Below, in pieces: positions 28,323 to 38,207 of a stretch of 64,000 nucleotides of DNA; positions within the stretch are counted from its first letter, which is position 1, and every line of letters starts with the position of its first letter. Origin of the DNA: JBQTGK01 sp052400665. Lineage in GTDB: Bacteria; Bacteroidota; Bacteroidia; Bacteroidales; Marinifilaceae. Location: assembly GCA_052400665.1 (NCBI GenBank), contig JBQTGK010000001.1. One strand, written 5' to 3'. Position numbers and translations under genes: made by a program. The notes under the pieces are model-generated. The model did not search any database and was not told the DNA's origin. It saw only the letters and a list, made by a program, of their open reading frames with translations.

Positions 28323-30158
28323 TTGTTTAAACTAATAGTTTTGAGAAATTTTTTGACAGGTATATTCTTATTTTTCCTGATTATAGGAGTAAAGCCCACA
28401 TTTGGTCAGCATAATATTCAGTCGGCAAGTCAGTTGGCATTTAAATATTTTAGAGATAAGGAATACAAACCCGCATCCTCTCTTTTCTATAATTTATATG
28501 ATGCTACAAAATCGAAAACATATTTCAACTATTATATCGATTGTCTTCTTCAGTTAGAGGAATATAAAGATGCAGAGAGCTATGTGAAAAAGCAGATCAA
28601 AAGAAATCCAAATGATAAAATATTTCTGATTTCGCTGGGCTATGTATATAAAAAAGCGCAGCAAGAAGAAAAATCTATCAATCAGTACAATAAGGTACTT
28701 GAAAAATTAAAACCCGTAAAAAGTGATATTTCCAGCGTTGCCAACGCATTTATCACAAAAAGAGAATACAATTTAGCTGCAGAAACCTACTTACAAGGCC
28801 GAAAATTATTCAATCAGACCGATCTGTATCATATCGAGTTGGCTAATATTTATCTGTATCAGCGAGATTTCGAAAAAATGGTACGTGAATATCTACTGGC
28901 AATTTCCATCGATCAAAGTTTGGTAAATTCGGTTCAAAACAGATTACAATCCGCACTTTTACAGGATATAGATTCCAGTCTCGATCCTATTTTAAAAAAT
29001 CAGCTTTTAAGCAAAAGTCAACAGGAAGCAGGCAATATTGCTTATAAGGAATTGCTGCAATGGTATTTTATGCAGAAAAAACAATTTCCTATGGCATTAG
29101 CACAAGCCCGATCTATCGATTTAATAAAAAAAGAAGATGGCTATCGTTTAATGGAACTGGCTTTATCGGCGCGAAGCAATAAAGATTACCAAACAGCAAT
29201 AAAAAGTTATGAGCGGGTACTAAAAAAAGGAACAGAATGCGGCAATTACCTAAAAGCACAAATAGAAATATTAGAAACACAATACTTACAGCTGAATGAA
29301 AAGAGCAATACCAGCAAGGACGAATGGCAGGAACTATCGAATAAGTACAGTATATTTTTGCAAGGGGAAAAGCAAAAATCGCTTTTGAGTGCCGCCATTA
29401 TTCGCCATGCTCATATTTTGGCAATGTTTTTAAACAAATCAAGCCAAGCAATTGCAATTCTTGAAGAAATTTTAAAACAAAAAGGAATACACCCGCAGCA
29501 AATTTCGAAAATAAAAATGGAATTAGCGGATATAAAATTATTTGCCAACGAAAAATGGGATGCTGTTCTACTCTATTCTCAAATTGAAAAAGCCAATAAA
29601 AATAACCCTATTGGTTATGATGCAAAATTTAAAAAGGCTCGTGTTTCATATTATATGGGAGAGCTAAAATGGGCAAAAGCACAGCTCGATGCTTTAAAAG
29701 GCAGTACATCGAAACTAATTGCCAACGATGCCATTGCTCTTTCGCAATTGATAAGCGACAATACAACACTGGATACAAGTTATACGGCCATGAAAAAATA
29801 TGCTGAAGCTGAATTTCTTATCTATCAGAAAAAAGAAACTGAAGCCTTAAGCAAATTAGATGATTTACTTAGAAATCATCCCTCACATTCCTTAATTGAT
29901 GAGGTATATTTTAAAAAATATGAAATATACAAACAACAAGGTGATACTGAGAAAGCATTTGAAAACCTAGAAATAATTACCCGTGATTATTCTGATAGCT
30001 TACTTGCTGATAAAGCCTTGCTGGAAAAAGGGAAAATATACGAACTGCAAAAAAATTATTCTCAGGCTAGTGAATGCTTTAAAAAAATTATTACCGATTA
30101 TCCAGATAGTATTTTTTCGGTTAAAGCAAGACAACACCTGAACAAATTACGAAAGTAA
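28323..30158 (+). CDS. Exported tetratricopeptide-repeat protein
   Basis: 611 residues with a TTG start; no ATG is placed suitably. A signal peptide (about 1-28, ending TFGQ) is followed by an all-helical chain with TPR-like 34-residue periodicity throughout, clearest at the C-terminus (FENLEIITRDYSDSLLADKAL and ASECFKKIITDYPDSIFSVKA, similar to YbgF/BamD-like repeats). It is probably periplasmic or outer-membrane associated, acting as a protein-binding scaffold. The partner is unknown. Confidence 0.8.
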   Translation: MFKLIVLRNFLTGIFLFFLIIGVKPTFGQHNIQSASQLAFKYFRDKEYKPASSLFYNLYDATKSKTYFNYYIDCLLQLEEYKDAESYVKKQIKRNPNDKIFLISLGYVYKKAQQEEKSINQYNKVLEKLKPVKSDISSVANAFITKREYNLAAETYLQGRKLFNQTDLYHIELANIYLYQRDFEKMVREYLLAISIDQSLVNSVQNRLQSALLQDIDSSLDPILKNQLLSKSQQEAGNIAYKELLQWYFMQKKQFPMALAQARSIDLIKKEDGYRLMELALSARSNKDYQTAIKSYERVLKKGTECGNYLKAQIEILETQYLQLNEKSNTSKDEWQELSNKYSIFLQGEKQKSLLSAAIIRHAHILAMFLNKSSQAIAILEEILKQKGIHPQQISKIKMELADIKLFANEKWDAVLLYSQIEKANKNNPIGYDAKFKKARVSYYMGELKWAKAQLDALKGSTSKLIANDAIALSQLISDNTTLDTSYTAMKKYAEAEFLIYQKKETEALSKLDDLLRNHPSHSLIDEVYFKKYEIYKQQGDTEKAFENLEIITRDYSDSLLADKALLEKGKIYELQKNYSQASECFKKIITDYPDSIFSVKARQHLNKLRK

Positions 30159-30189
30159 TATCTTACTGCTAATGGTATTTAATTTTAAA

Positions 30190-30197
30190 TATCTTTG
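30190..30197 (+). promoter_or_regulatory. Bacteroidota-type -7 element
   Basis: TATCTTTG matches TAnnTTTG 23 bp before the ATG at 30220. It lies inside the longer possible reading frame, supporting the downstream start. Confidence 0.5.
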
Positions 30198-30219
30198 CGA
30201 AAAATTTAAAATTATAGCT

Positions 30220-30522
30220 ATGCTAATTTACAATACAAGTTATTTGTTCGATAAAGAATTAGAACCCATTTTTACGGAGTGGATGAAAGCGAAATTTATT
30301 CCTTTGTTAAAGGAAACAAGCACGTTCAGCAATAATTATTTCTGTAAGGTTATGGTGGCAAAAGACGACGAAGGATTAACCTACTCGCATCAGCTTGTTT
30401 TTAAAAACAAAGAACATTTGGAAAAATACCTGACAAGTTTTGAACCCAGAGTAAAGGCTGTTTTTAATGCTCGCTTTCAAAATCAGGTAATTAGTTTCTC
30501 ATCCCTTTTACAGGAAGTTTAA
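30220..30522 (+). CDS. DUF4286 family protein
   Basis: 100 residues from the ATG at 30220; a longer frame from 30172 would include the promoter-like TATCTTTG. MLIYNTSYLFD and a WMKAKFIPLLKET segment match the small DUF4286 family of Bacteroidota, which has a ferredoxin-like fold prediction. Function unknown. It probably starts a unit with the EamA transporter and ruvC (gaps of 10 and 1 bp). Confidence 0.8.
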   Translation: MLIYNTSYLFDKELEPIFTEWMKAKFIPLLKETSTFSNNYFCKVMVAKDDEGLTYSHQLVFKNKEHLEKYLTSFEPRVKAVFNARFQNQVISFSSLLQEV

Positions 30523-30532
30523 AACATCAGCT

Positions 30533-31417
30533 TTGAAAAAACAGAAGAAAGCCTATATCTATGCACTTTTGGCCATTCTATGCTGGTCGACAGTTGCTAC
30601 GGCATTTAAAATTGCCCTTTCGGGTATGGATTTTCTTCATCTTTTACTTTATTCGTCGGCTACAGCCATACTGTTTCTAGGTATTTTACAAAGCTTTAAC
30701 GGACAGTTGAAAAGGAGCTTTAAAATTACAGGTCGCGAATATTTGCAATCGGCAGTTTTAGGTTTTCTAAATCCATTTCTTTACTACCTGGTACTTTTAA
30801 AAGCTTATTCCATTTTACCTGCCCAATTTGCACTAAGTTTAAACTATATTTGGCCGGTTAGTCTGGTACTTTTATCCATTCCATTATTAAAACAAAAAAT
30901 TGGAATAAAAAATATACTTTGCATTTTACTTAGTTTTTCGGGCGTAATCATAATTGCAAATAAGGGGTCATTCTCAAGTTTACAAATGCCCGATACATTT
31001 GGTGTTCTCTTAGCTTTGTCCAGTTCTGTTTTCTGGGCTTTGTACTGGATTTATAATGTTCGCGATAAAAGAGAATCCAATGCCAAACTATTGCTAAACT
31101 TTATATTTGGCTTTCTTTATATCGTCATTAGCATATTTCTGTTTTCGGAATTTAATTTACCAGCAAAAAAGCATTTGCTGGCAGCCATTTACATTGGAGT
31201 TGTAGAATGTGGAATTGCCTATGTACTTTGGCTTAAAGCGATGAAGCTTAGCTCATCGACCGATAAAATTGGCAATCTGGTTTTTCTAAGCCCATTTCTC
31301 TCTCTAATTTTTATTAATTTGTTTCTCAAAGAATCTATCTATCTTAGTACTCTTGCAGGATTGACGCTAATAATAGCAGGTATTATTTTGCAAAGAATTG
31401 CACAAAAAACAAAATAA
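30533..31417 (+). CDS. EamA/DMT-family transporter
   Basis: 294 residues with a TTG start and no nearby ATG. Ten predicted membrane helices in two EamA repeats; the first starts YIYALLAILCWSTVATAFKIA, the second at about residue 150. Drug/metabolite transporter superfamily, probably an exporter of small metabolites; the substrate is unknown. It lies between DUF4286 and ruvC with almost no spacing. Confidence 0.88.
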   Translation: MKKQKKAYIYALLAILCWSTVATAFKIALSGMDFLHLLLYSSATAILFLGILQSFNGQLKRSFKITGREYLQSAVLGFLNPFLYYLVLLKAYSILPAQFALSLNYIWPVSLVLLSIPLLKQKIGIKNILCILLSFSGVIIIANKGSFSSLQMPDTFGVLLALSSSVFWALYWIYNVRDKRESNAKLLLNFIFGFLYIVISIFLFSEFNLPAKKHLLAAIYIGVVECGIAYVLWLKAMKLSSSTDKIGNLVFLSPFLSLIFINLFLKESIYLSTLAGLTLIIAGIILQRIAQKTK

Positions 31418-31418
31418 A

Positions 31419-31973
31419 TTGAATAAGGATAGAATAATAATGGGAATTGATCCCGGAACCAATTTAATGGGTTATGGTTTAATTCGGATAGCTAATAAGA
31501 AACCGGAAATTTTGGTTTCGGGCTTTCTCGATTTAAAAAAAATTGGAGATCCATACATTAAGCTGCAGAAAATTTTCCAGAGAACATTACAGGTAATCGA
31601 CGAGTATCATCCCGATGAACTGGCTATTGAGTCCCAATTTTTTGGTAAGAATATACAATCGATGTTAAAACTCGGTAGAGCGCAAGGTGTAGCTATTGCT
31701 GCGGCTTTACAGCGCGACATTCCAATTTTTGAGTATGCTCCCCGTAAAATTAAACTTGCAATTACGGGAACTGGAACCGCATCGAAAGAGCAACTGGCGG
31801 TTATCCTGCAGCGTTTTTTTAAAATGAAAGAGTTTCCTCAAAATGCCGACGAAACAGATGCTATTGCCATTGCAATGTGTCACTATTTTCAAAGTAACCT
31901 GCCCACTGTATCCGGAAAATCATCTTCCTGGTCCGATTTTATAAAGAAAAATCCCAGTAGGGTGAAAAAATAA
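31419..31973 (+). CDS. ruvC: Holliday junction resolvase RuvC
   Basis: 184 residues from the TTG at 31419, one base after the EamA stop codon; a TTG at 31398 would overlap that gene. The N-terminal catalytic Asp is in IMGIDPGT, the Glu in LAIESQFF, and the C-terminal acidic pair in ADETDAIAIAMCH. RuvC cuts Holliday junctions during recombination repair. Standard length for the phylum. Confidence 0.95.
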   Translation: MNKDRIIMGIDPGTNLMGYGLIRIANKKPEILVSGFLDLKKIGDPYIKLQKIFQRTLQVIDEYHPDELAIESQFFGKNIQSMLKLGRAQGVAIAAALQRDIPIFEYAPRKIKLAITGTGTASKEQLAVILQRFFKMKEFPQNADETDAIAIAMCHYFQSNLPTVSGKSSSWSDFIKKNPSRVKK

Positions 31974-31996
31974 AAAAGCCGCAAAAAGCGGCTTTT
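31974..31996. terminator. Bidirectional terminator after ruvC
   Basis: Arms AAAAGCCGC and GCGGCTTTT around AAAAA, between the convergent ruvC and HIT genes. Confidence 0.88.
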
Positions 31997-32018
31997 CATA
32001 TCTTAAATAGAAAATAGA

Positions 32019-32414
32019 TTATTCCAGATTTTTACGGATAGATTCAGCTATTTCGGCCATTTCCTCCTGACTTAAGCTCAATTTTGGATTATCGAAACTT
32101 AAATCGCCAATATTATTAATTGGCACTAAATGAATGTGAGTATGAGGAACTTCCAGACCAATTACGGCTACACCAATTCTCTTGCACTCGACACTTTTTT
32201 CGACTGCTTTGGCCACTTTTTTAGCAAACAGGTGTAAGCCACTTAAAATATCATCTTCCAAATTAAAAATATAATCAACTTCCTGCTTTGGAACCACTAA
32301 AGTATGACCTTTTGCTAATGGGCTAATATCCAGAAAAGCAAAATATTTATCACTTTCTGCGATTTTATGACAAGGAATCTCACCTTGAATAATTTTTGTG
32401 AAAATTGAAGCCAT
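32019..32414 (-). CDS. HIT family protein
   Basis: 131 residues. The histidine triad HTHIHLVP sits near residue 97, and the N-terminus SIFTKIIQGEIPCHKI is typical of HinT-like purine nucleoside phosphoramidases. Probably hydrolyses nucleotidyl phosphoramidates. It follows greA by 32 bp in the same direction, so they likely form an operon. Confidence 0.95.
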   Translation of the reverse strand: MASIFTKIIQGEIPCHKIAESDKYFAFLDISPLAKGHTLVVPKQEVDYIFNLEDDILSGLHLFAKKVAKAVEKSVECKRIGVAVIGLEVPHTHIHLVPINNIGDLSFDNPKLSLSQEEMAEIAESIRKNLE

Positions 32415-32446
32415 TTCTCTTATTTTGATAGTTAAACGAAATTCTA

Positions 32447-32920
32447 TTAGATAGAAATATCCACTATTTCGAAAGGAATAATTCCATTAGGCACTTTAAT
32501 CTCAACAATCTCACCAACTTTCTTACCAATTAAACCTTTAGCAATTGGAGTATTTATAGAAAGTTTTCCTTTCTTAAAATCTGCCTCCGATTCCGAAACC
32601 AGTGTATAAGTCATAACGGCACCATTCTTCTGATTTTTTATGGTAACCTTGTTCATCATCTGAACCTTAGAGGTATCAATTTTTGTTTCGTCGATAATAC
32701 GACTATTGGCAACAACACCTCTTAATTGAGCAATTTTTGCTTCCAGTAATCCCTGAGCCTCTTTAGCAGCATCGTACTCTGCATTTTCAGATAAATCGCC
32801 TTTATCGATAGCTTCGCCAATTTGCTTCGAGATTGCCGGACGTTCTATTGTCTCTAAATGCTCTAACTCTTCTCTTAATTTTTTTAATCCTTCTGCTGTT
32901 ATATATGAATATCCAGACAT
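32447..32920 (-). CDS. greA: Transcription elongation factor GreA
   Basis: 157 residues. An N-terminal coiled-coil (about 1-75) with the acidic tip in GDLSENAEYDAAKEAQG reaches the RNA polymerase active centre, and the C-terminal FKBP-like domain ends with SINTPIAKGLIGKKVGEIVEI. It restarts backtracked RNA polymerase by stimulating transcript cleavage. Confidence 0.97.
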   Translation of the reverse strand: MSGYSYITAEGLKKLREELEHLETIERPAISKQIGEAIDKGDLSENAEYDAAKEAQGLLEAKIAQLRGVVANSRIIDETKIDTSKVQMMNKVTIKNQKNGAVMTYTLVSESEADFKKGKLSINTPIAKGLIGKKVGEIVEIKVPNGIIPFEIVDISI

Positions 32921-33096
32921 AATATCCTCCTATTTATTTTCTTGATTTTTCTTACTTTCTAATCCTAAAAGACCTATAAAACAAAAAGAATCCCGATAAT
33001 CGGAACTCTTCAGGGTACAAATATATAAATTTTATAAGAATACTCCCCCTTTTTAACCCACTTAACTGGGACTTATAAAAGTACTAAAAAATTATA

Positions 33097-33546
33097 TTAT
33101 TGGTACTTTCGATCTAATATTTCCTTATAAATAATGGCTTGTCGCCAGTCAATCGTTTCCTCTTCGTCTTCTTCTATTTCTTCTTCCTCTTGTTCGTATA
33201 AATTTTTCAGGTCGTCAAAAACAGATCTTTTTTCTTCTTTCTTTTCCTGAGTAACTGAGCTTACTCTTTTTTCTTCTTTTACGATTACTTTCTGCTCAAA
33301 AGAAGATGTTTCAGCATCTAAATCTTCTGTTTGCGCATAAGGCTTCGAAATTTCCTGCCCCAGTAAAGTGCCCAAAATAGATTCAAAATCCGTATTGGGC
33401 TGCTGCGCTGGCTGTTCCTGCTGATCGAATATTTCTTCCTCATCTGGTATAATTACCTTTGCAGGTTTTTTCTTTTTAAGGGCACCATAAACAATAAAGA
33501 TAGCCATTGCTATCAGATAAATTATATTTCCCCAACCTTCGTCCAT
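33097..33546 (-). CDS. Small acidic membrane-anchored protein of unknown function
   Basis: 149 residues. An N-terminal membrane helix (about 7-22, followed by KKKKP) is followed by a very acidic, Glu/Gln-rich tail with low complexity. The topology suggests a cytoplasmic tail attached to the inner membrane. No family recognised; similar short single-helix acidic proteins are common beside greA-like genes in Bacteroidota genomes, but that is an impression rather than a search result. Confidence 0.65.
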   Translation of the reverse strand: MDEGWGNIIYLIAMAIFIVYGALKKKKPAKVIIPDEEEIFDQQEQPAQQPNTDFESILGTLLGQEISKPYAQTEDLDAETSSFEQKVIVKEEKRVSSVTQEKKEEKRSVFDDLKNLYEQEEEEIEEDEEETIDWRQAIIYKEILDRKYQ

Positions 33547-33633
33547 AATAGTCCTGATAATATTATTTTTATTTCTAGTTTTACCACATACTAATTCGCG
33601 AGAAGAATCGTTATAAATGCAAAATTTAAAACA

Positions 33634-34113
33634 ATGAATGTCAACAAATCAAATTTACTATATTTTTTTCTTTTACTTCCCTTAAGTATCATTTTTTGTT
33701 CCTGTAGTTCAAATTCGGTTGATGTTAATGAAATTGTTCCCTACCGAAAAATTGATGTAACACTCGACTTAAACTACCACAATCAGTTAACCAATAATAC
33801 CGCCTTATATTTCGATAATGTTTATGGCGAACTTGTAGGCTATAAAAACCATGGAATCATTATTTATAGAGCCAACGAAGAATATTTTGTTTATGATGCT
33901 ACCTGTCCGCATGATGTAGAATCTTCGGAACATGTTGTACTAAACGATCCTGATGATGATGATTCGTGGGAAGGTGTTGCTGTTTGCCCTGTATGTAATA
34001 GTCAGTTTATGATTTTAACAGGTGCCAATCCTATTGGTGAATCTGTGGCGATATATCCTTTAAAATCGTACAGAACCAGTTTAAATGGAAATATGCTTCA
34101 CATTTACAATTAA
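33634..34113 (+). CDS. Rieske-like [2Fe-2S] lipoprotein with variant ligand set
   Basis: 159 residues. A lipoprotein signal ends LSIIFCSC. The C-terminal two-thirds resembles a small Rieske domain. The first ligand motif is CPH (C91, H93), but the second reads CPVC (C118, C121) where the classical Rieske motif is C-x2-H, so the cluster would have three Cys and one His. An acidic loop DPDDDDSWE lies between the motifs. Probably an outer- or inner-membrane-tethered electron carrier in the periplasm; partners unknown. Confidence 0.7.
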   Translation: MNVNKSNLLYFFLLLPLSIIFCSCSSNSVDVNEIVPYRKIDVTLDLNYHNQLTNNTALYFDNVYGELVGYKNHGIIIYRANEEYFVYDATCPHDVESSEHVVLNDPDDDDSWEGVAVCPVCNSQFMILTGANPIGESVAIYPLKSYRTSLNGNMLHIYN

Positions 34114-34311
34114 TCAATAAATTCATAGTAAAAAAAGGGAGTTTCCTGAATAACGGACCAATCTTCACACCTTAAAAATAACAAAATCAGCTTACAAAGC
34201 AAATCTCCTAAATTTTACACAGACAGGTATTTATAATTAAAAACCTTGACATAGTATGCAATAATGTATAATTTGAAAGGAAATTCACCTATTCAAATTA
34301 ATTTTTATCCT

Positions 34312-36738
34312 ATGAAAAAAGCATTATTACTTCTATTGTCTGGGGTATTAGCATTCCCTTTTACCAGTTTGGCTAGCGAAGCCGATTTGCTTGTCCCGGA
34401 TCTTAAACAAAGTACTTTTGATGGACTAGCTGGAATGAATGGTTGGGACTTGTTACTTTATGGCATTATTGTAATTGCACTTGGTTTACTTTTTGGAATG
34501 ATACAATTTAATCGTATCAAAAAATTGCCGGTACATAATTCAATGGCTAAAGTTTCTAATATTATTTACGAAACCTGTAAAACCTACTTACTACAACAGG
34601 GAAAATTTTTAATTATACTATTTGTAATTATAGGTGTTGCCATATCCTATTATTTTATTGGTTTGGCAAATGTATCTATACCTAAAACCATGCTTATTTT
34701 ATTGTGGACTGTGCTTGGTATTCTGGGCTCGTATGGAGTTGCCTGGTTCGGAATTAGAATTAATACTTACGCAAACAGTCGCACTTCTTTTGCTGCCTTA
34801 AAGAAAAAGCCTTTCGATGTTATGTCTATTCCATTACAGGCCGGTATGAGTGTTGGTCTTTTGCTTATTTGTGTTGAGCTAATTATGATGATAGCCATTC
34901 TTCTGTTTATTCCCGGAGAAAGTGCCGGAGCCTGTTTTGTAGGATTTGCAATTGGTGAATCGCTGGGCGCATCAGCATTGAGAATTGCAGGTGGTATTTT
35001 TACTAAAATTGCCGACATAGGAGCCGATTTAATGAAAATTGTATTTAAAATTGGTGAAGATGACCCGAGAAATCCGGGTGTAATTGCCGACTGTACTGGC
35101 GATAATGCCGGCGATAGTGTTGGACCTACTGCCGATGGTTTCGAGACTTATGGAGTTACCGGAGTTGCTTTAATTACTTTCATTATTTTAATGTTTGGGG
35201 AAACAGGGCTAATGCCAAATGTAGGTTTTGCCTCTACCCTGATTGTTTGGATTTTTGCCATGCGTGTATTAATGATATTTACTTCGGTATTTGCATATTT
35301 GGTAAATCAGGCCATAGCAAAAGCAAGATATAGTCAGGCAGATAGTTTCGATTTCGAGGCTCCTTTAAGCTCTTTGGTGTGGATTACCTCAATCGTATCA
35401 ATAATCGTAACCTATGTACTAAGTTATGTGTTAATATCTGATCTTCCGGAAGAACTTTGGTGGAAACTTTCGACCATTATTTCCTGTGGAACATTAGCGG
35501 CAGCAATAATCCCTGAATTCACAAAAGCCTTTACCAGTTCGAGTTCCCGACATGTGCAGGAAGTCGTTACTGCATCGCGCGAAGGTGGTGCTTCCTTAAC
35601 CATTTTATCGGGTATGGTAGCCGGAAATTTTTCTGCTTTCTGGAAAGGAATGGTCATGATGGCATTAATGGCGGTGGCTTTTTTTACCGTTCAGGACATT
35701 GCTGTATTTGGAGAATATCCGGGAATATTTGCTTTTGGTTTGGTGGCCTTTGGATTTTTAGGAATGGGACCTGTAACCATTGCTGTTGATAGTTATGGAC
35801 CAGTTACCGACAATGCCCAATCGGTATTTGAATTATCACAAATCGAAAAGATTCCGAATATTAAAGAAGAAATTAATAGTGAGTTTGGATTTGAACCTAA
35901 TTTTGAAAGCGGAAAACACAATTTGGAAGAAAACGATTCGGCCGGAAATACTTTTAAAGCCACTGCTAAACCTGTATTAATTGGTACGGCTGTAATTGGT
36001 GCCACTACCATGATTTTTGCCATTATTTTGCTTCTGAAAGGAACCATTCTAACGAGCGGAGAATCTTTATTGCAGATTCAGTTAACCGATCCTTCGGTAA
36101 TTCTGGGTTTAATTACTGGTGGTGCTGTTATTTACTGGTTCTCGGGTGCTTCGATGCAGGCCGTAACCACAGGTGCTTACCGTGCTGTAGAGTACATTAA
36201 GAAAAATATCAATTTAGAAAAAACCGAAGCCGATATTGAGGATTCGAAAAATGTGGTTAAAATTTGTACTCAGTACGCACAAACAGGAATGTGGAATATT
36301 TTTGCCGTAATTCTTTGTTTGACCTTAGCTTTTGCATTTTTCAGCCCTAACTTTTTTGTGGCTTACCTAATTTCCATTGCTATTTTTGGTTTGTTTCAGG
36401 CTATGTATATGGCCAATGCGGGTGGTGCATGGGACAATGCCAAAAAAGTTGTAGAAGTAGATTTACAAGAGAAAAATACACCTTTACACGATGCTACCAT
36501 TATTGGTGATACGGTTGGTGATCCTTATAAAGATACCTCGTCGGTTGCATTAAATCCAATTATTAAATTCTCTACTTTATTTGGACTTTTAGCTGCCGAA
36601 ATTGCCATTGAACTAATTGTTCATGCTGATAAAACAGGAGAAATGAATATTGCTCCATACATTGGTGGTGTATTCTTACTTATTGGATTATTCTTTGTTT
36701 ACCGCTCTTTCTACGGAATGAGAATTCCTAAAAAATAA
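34312..36738 (+). CDS. hppA: Membrane-bound ion-translocating pyrophosphatase
   Basis: 808 residues from the ATG at 34312, which starts a signal-like helix (MKKALLLLLSG); an in-frame ATG at 34264 gives 824 residues. Some sixteen membrane helices. The substrate-binding acidic motif is in DCTGDNAGDSVGPTADG, and further Asp motifs occur in VDSYGPVTDNA and GGAWDNAKK. The enzyme couples pyrophosphate hydrolysis to H+ and/or Na+ transport. The residue equivalent to the family's K+-dependence position appears to be Lys (GNTFKATAK), which by the known rule suggests K+ independence. Confidence 0.93.
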   Translation: MKKALLLLLSGVLAFPFTSLASEADLLVPDLKQSTFDGLAGMNGWDLLLYGIIVIALGLLFGMIQFNRIKKLPVHNSMAKVSNIIYETCKTYLLQQGKFLIILFVIIGVAISYYFIGLANVSIPKTMLILLWTVLGILGSYGVAWFGIRINTYANSRTSFAALKKKPFDVMSIPLQAGMSVGLLLICVELIMMIAILLFIPGESAGACFVGFAIGESLGASALRIAGGIFTKIADIGADLMKIVFKIGEDDPRNPGVIADCTGDNAGDSVGPTADGFETYGVTGVALITFIILMFGETGLMPNVGFASTLIVWIFAMRVLMIFTSVFAYLVNQAIAKARYSQADSFDFEAPLSSLVWITSIVSIIVTYVLSYVLISDLPEELWWKLSTIISCGTLAAAIIPEFTKAFTSSSSRHVQEVVTASREGGASLTILSGMVAGNFSAFWKGMVMMALMAVAFFTVQDIAVFGEYPGIFAFGLVAFGFLGMGPVTIAVDSYGPVTDNAQSVFELSQIEKIPNIKEEINSEFGFEPNFESGKHNLEENDSAGNTFKATAKPVLIGTAVIGATTMIFAIILLLKGTILTSGESLLQIQLTDPSVILGLITGGAVIYWFSGASMQAVTTGAYRAVEYIKKNINLEKTEADIEDSKNVVKICTQYAQTGMWNIFAVILCLTLAFAFFSPNFFVAYLISIAIFGLFQAMYMANAGGAWDNAKKVVEVDLQEKNTPLHDATIIGDTVGDPYKDTSSVALNPIIKFSTLFGLLAAEIAIELIVHADKTGEMNIAPYIGGVFLLIGLFFVYRSFYGMRIPKK

Positions 36739-36759
36739 ATTGACTTCCGTAAAAATACA

Positions 36760-36785
36760 AAGCCCGGAGATGTTTCTTCGGGCTT
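36760..36785. terminator. Terminator between hppA and ribF
   Basis: Arms AAGCCCG (36760-36766) and CGGGCTT (36779-36785) between convergent genes. Confidence 0.75.
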
Positions 36786-36807
36786 ACTTAAAACTCTTAA
36801 CTAATAA

Positions 36808-37737
36808 TTAGCCTAACAATTCAATAACCGATTCTTTATCTTTTGCCAACTGCTCTTTTAATTCATCAATTGATTTAAAAAACTGCTCGTTACGAATGCG
36901 TTGATAAAAACGAATGGTAATGTTTTTGTAATAGATATCCTGATCGAAATCGAGAATATGAACTTCTATCGATCGGTTATCCAATTGATTATTTACAGTA
37001 GGGCGAACGCCAATATTCAACATTCCTAAATATCGCGTATCGTCCACATCAACCTTTACAGCATAAACACCATCTTTAGGCACGAGCTTGTAGCTTTCCT
37101 GCGGATCGATATTGGCAGTAGGAAAACCCAATGTGCGGCCTAATTTTTTTCCATCGATAACATCTCCTTTTATAAAAAAACGGTAGCCCAAATATTTATT
37201 GGCCATTTTTATGTCTCCTTCCGAAATGGCAGTACGCACCTTGGTAGAACTCACATTTATGGCATCCATATTTAAAACATCCTGACGCTCAATTTTAAAA
37301 TTTAACTGATCGGCAAACACTTTTAAATCTTCGTATTTTCCTTCTCTATTATGCCCAAAACGATGATCGTAACCTACAACCAGATATTTCATTCCCAGTT
37401 GCTTTACCAATATTTGCTCAACAAACTCGATATAGGATAGTTGCGAAAACTCTTTGGTAAATGGATAAACAACCAGATGATCGATTCCGGCAGCCTCGAG
37501 CAATACCTTTTTTTCTTCCAGAGTATTAATTAATCGGAGTCCATTATTTTCCTTGTTTAAAACCAACCTTGGATGAGGATAAAAAGTGAAGATTACGGTT
37601 TCTCCCTTTACTTTATGCGCTAGTTCCTGTAGTCGGCGAATCACCTTTCTGTGGCCCAAATGCACCCCATCGAAAGTACCAATTGTAACGACTGGATTAA
37701 TAGCTGAAAAATCTTTAAGATCCGTATATATTTTCAT
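36808..37737 (-). CDS. ribF: Bifunctional riboflavin kinase / FAD synthetase
   Basis: 309 residues. The N-terminal nucleotidyltransferase domain has GTFDGVHLGHRKVI (about 22-35), containing the HxGH-type motif, and the C-terminal flavokinase domain begins near GDVIDGKKLGRTLGFPTANI (about 190-210). The enzyme makes FMN and then FAD. Normal length; appears monocistronic. Confidence 0.97.
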   Translation of the reverse strand: MKIYTDLKDFSAINPVVTIGTFDGVHLGHRKVIRRLQELAHKVKGETVIFTFYPHPRLVLNKENNGLRLINTLEEKKVLLEAAGIDHLVVYPFTKEFSQLSYIEFVEQILVKQLGMKYLVVGYDHRFGHNREGKYEDLKVFADQLNFKIERQDVLNMDAINVSSTKVRTAISEGDIKMANKYLGYRFFIKGDVIDGKKLGRTLGFPTANIDPQESYKLVPKDGVYAVKVDVDDTRYLGMLNIGVRPTVNNQLDNRSIEVHILDFDQDIYYKNITIRFYQRIRNEQFFKSIDELKEQLAKDKESVIELLG

Positions 37738-38207
37738 TCCTGATTATTATGCCAATTATTTAATAAAGTAAACACCAGAAAACACCTATTAACAACAAAA
37801 AAAGTAAAGATGCCTGACAAACTTTACACGAAGTTAATTTTAAAATCGGTATTATTTTAAGATGTAAACCATTTCTCATATCCCAAAACTATATTTTTAA
37901 AGGATACAAAACGAGTCTGTTCTCTGGCAAAAATATGAAAATTTCGGGAACAATTGAATCCTTACTTTCCAGCACAAAAAAATTGGCCTGCTTATTAGTG
38001 CAGATTGACAAATTTGAAGGCCGACAGCAAGTTCGTAATGGTAAAACAGGAAATTATTAGTAAATTTCCGCCTGAAGTTAAAAAATCACCCCAAAAGGCG
38101 ACTTCTTTTTTAAACTCGACTTACAAAATTAAGCTGATTTCACCTGCCTTTCGGGATTTTAATAGTAAAGAAATTAATAAAGCAATCTAACGCAAACTAA
38201 TCATAGA
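37738..38207. other. Intergenic region, no gene supported
   Basis: 470 bp between divergent ribF and the thioredoxin-like gene. A 61-codon open frame (38005-38190) starts at TTG, has no family features and no promoter, and I do not consider it a gene. No hairpin or repeat stands out. Confidence 0.55.

Noticed and set aside
38005..38190. 61-codon ORF between ribF and the thioredoxin-like gene
   Set aside because: TTG start, no promoter, no recognisable composition; chance open frame in an intergenic region.
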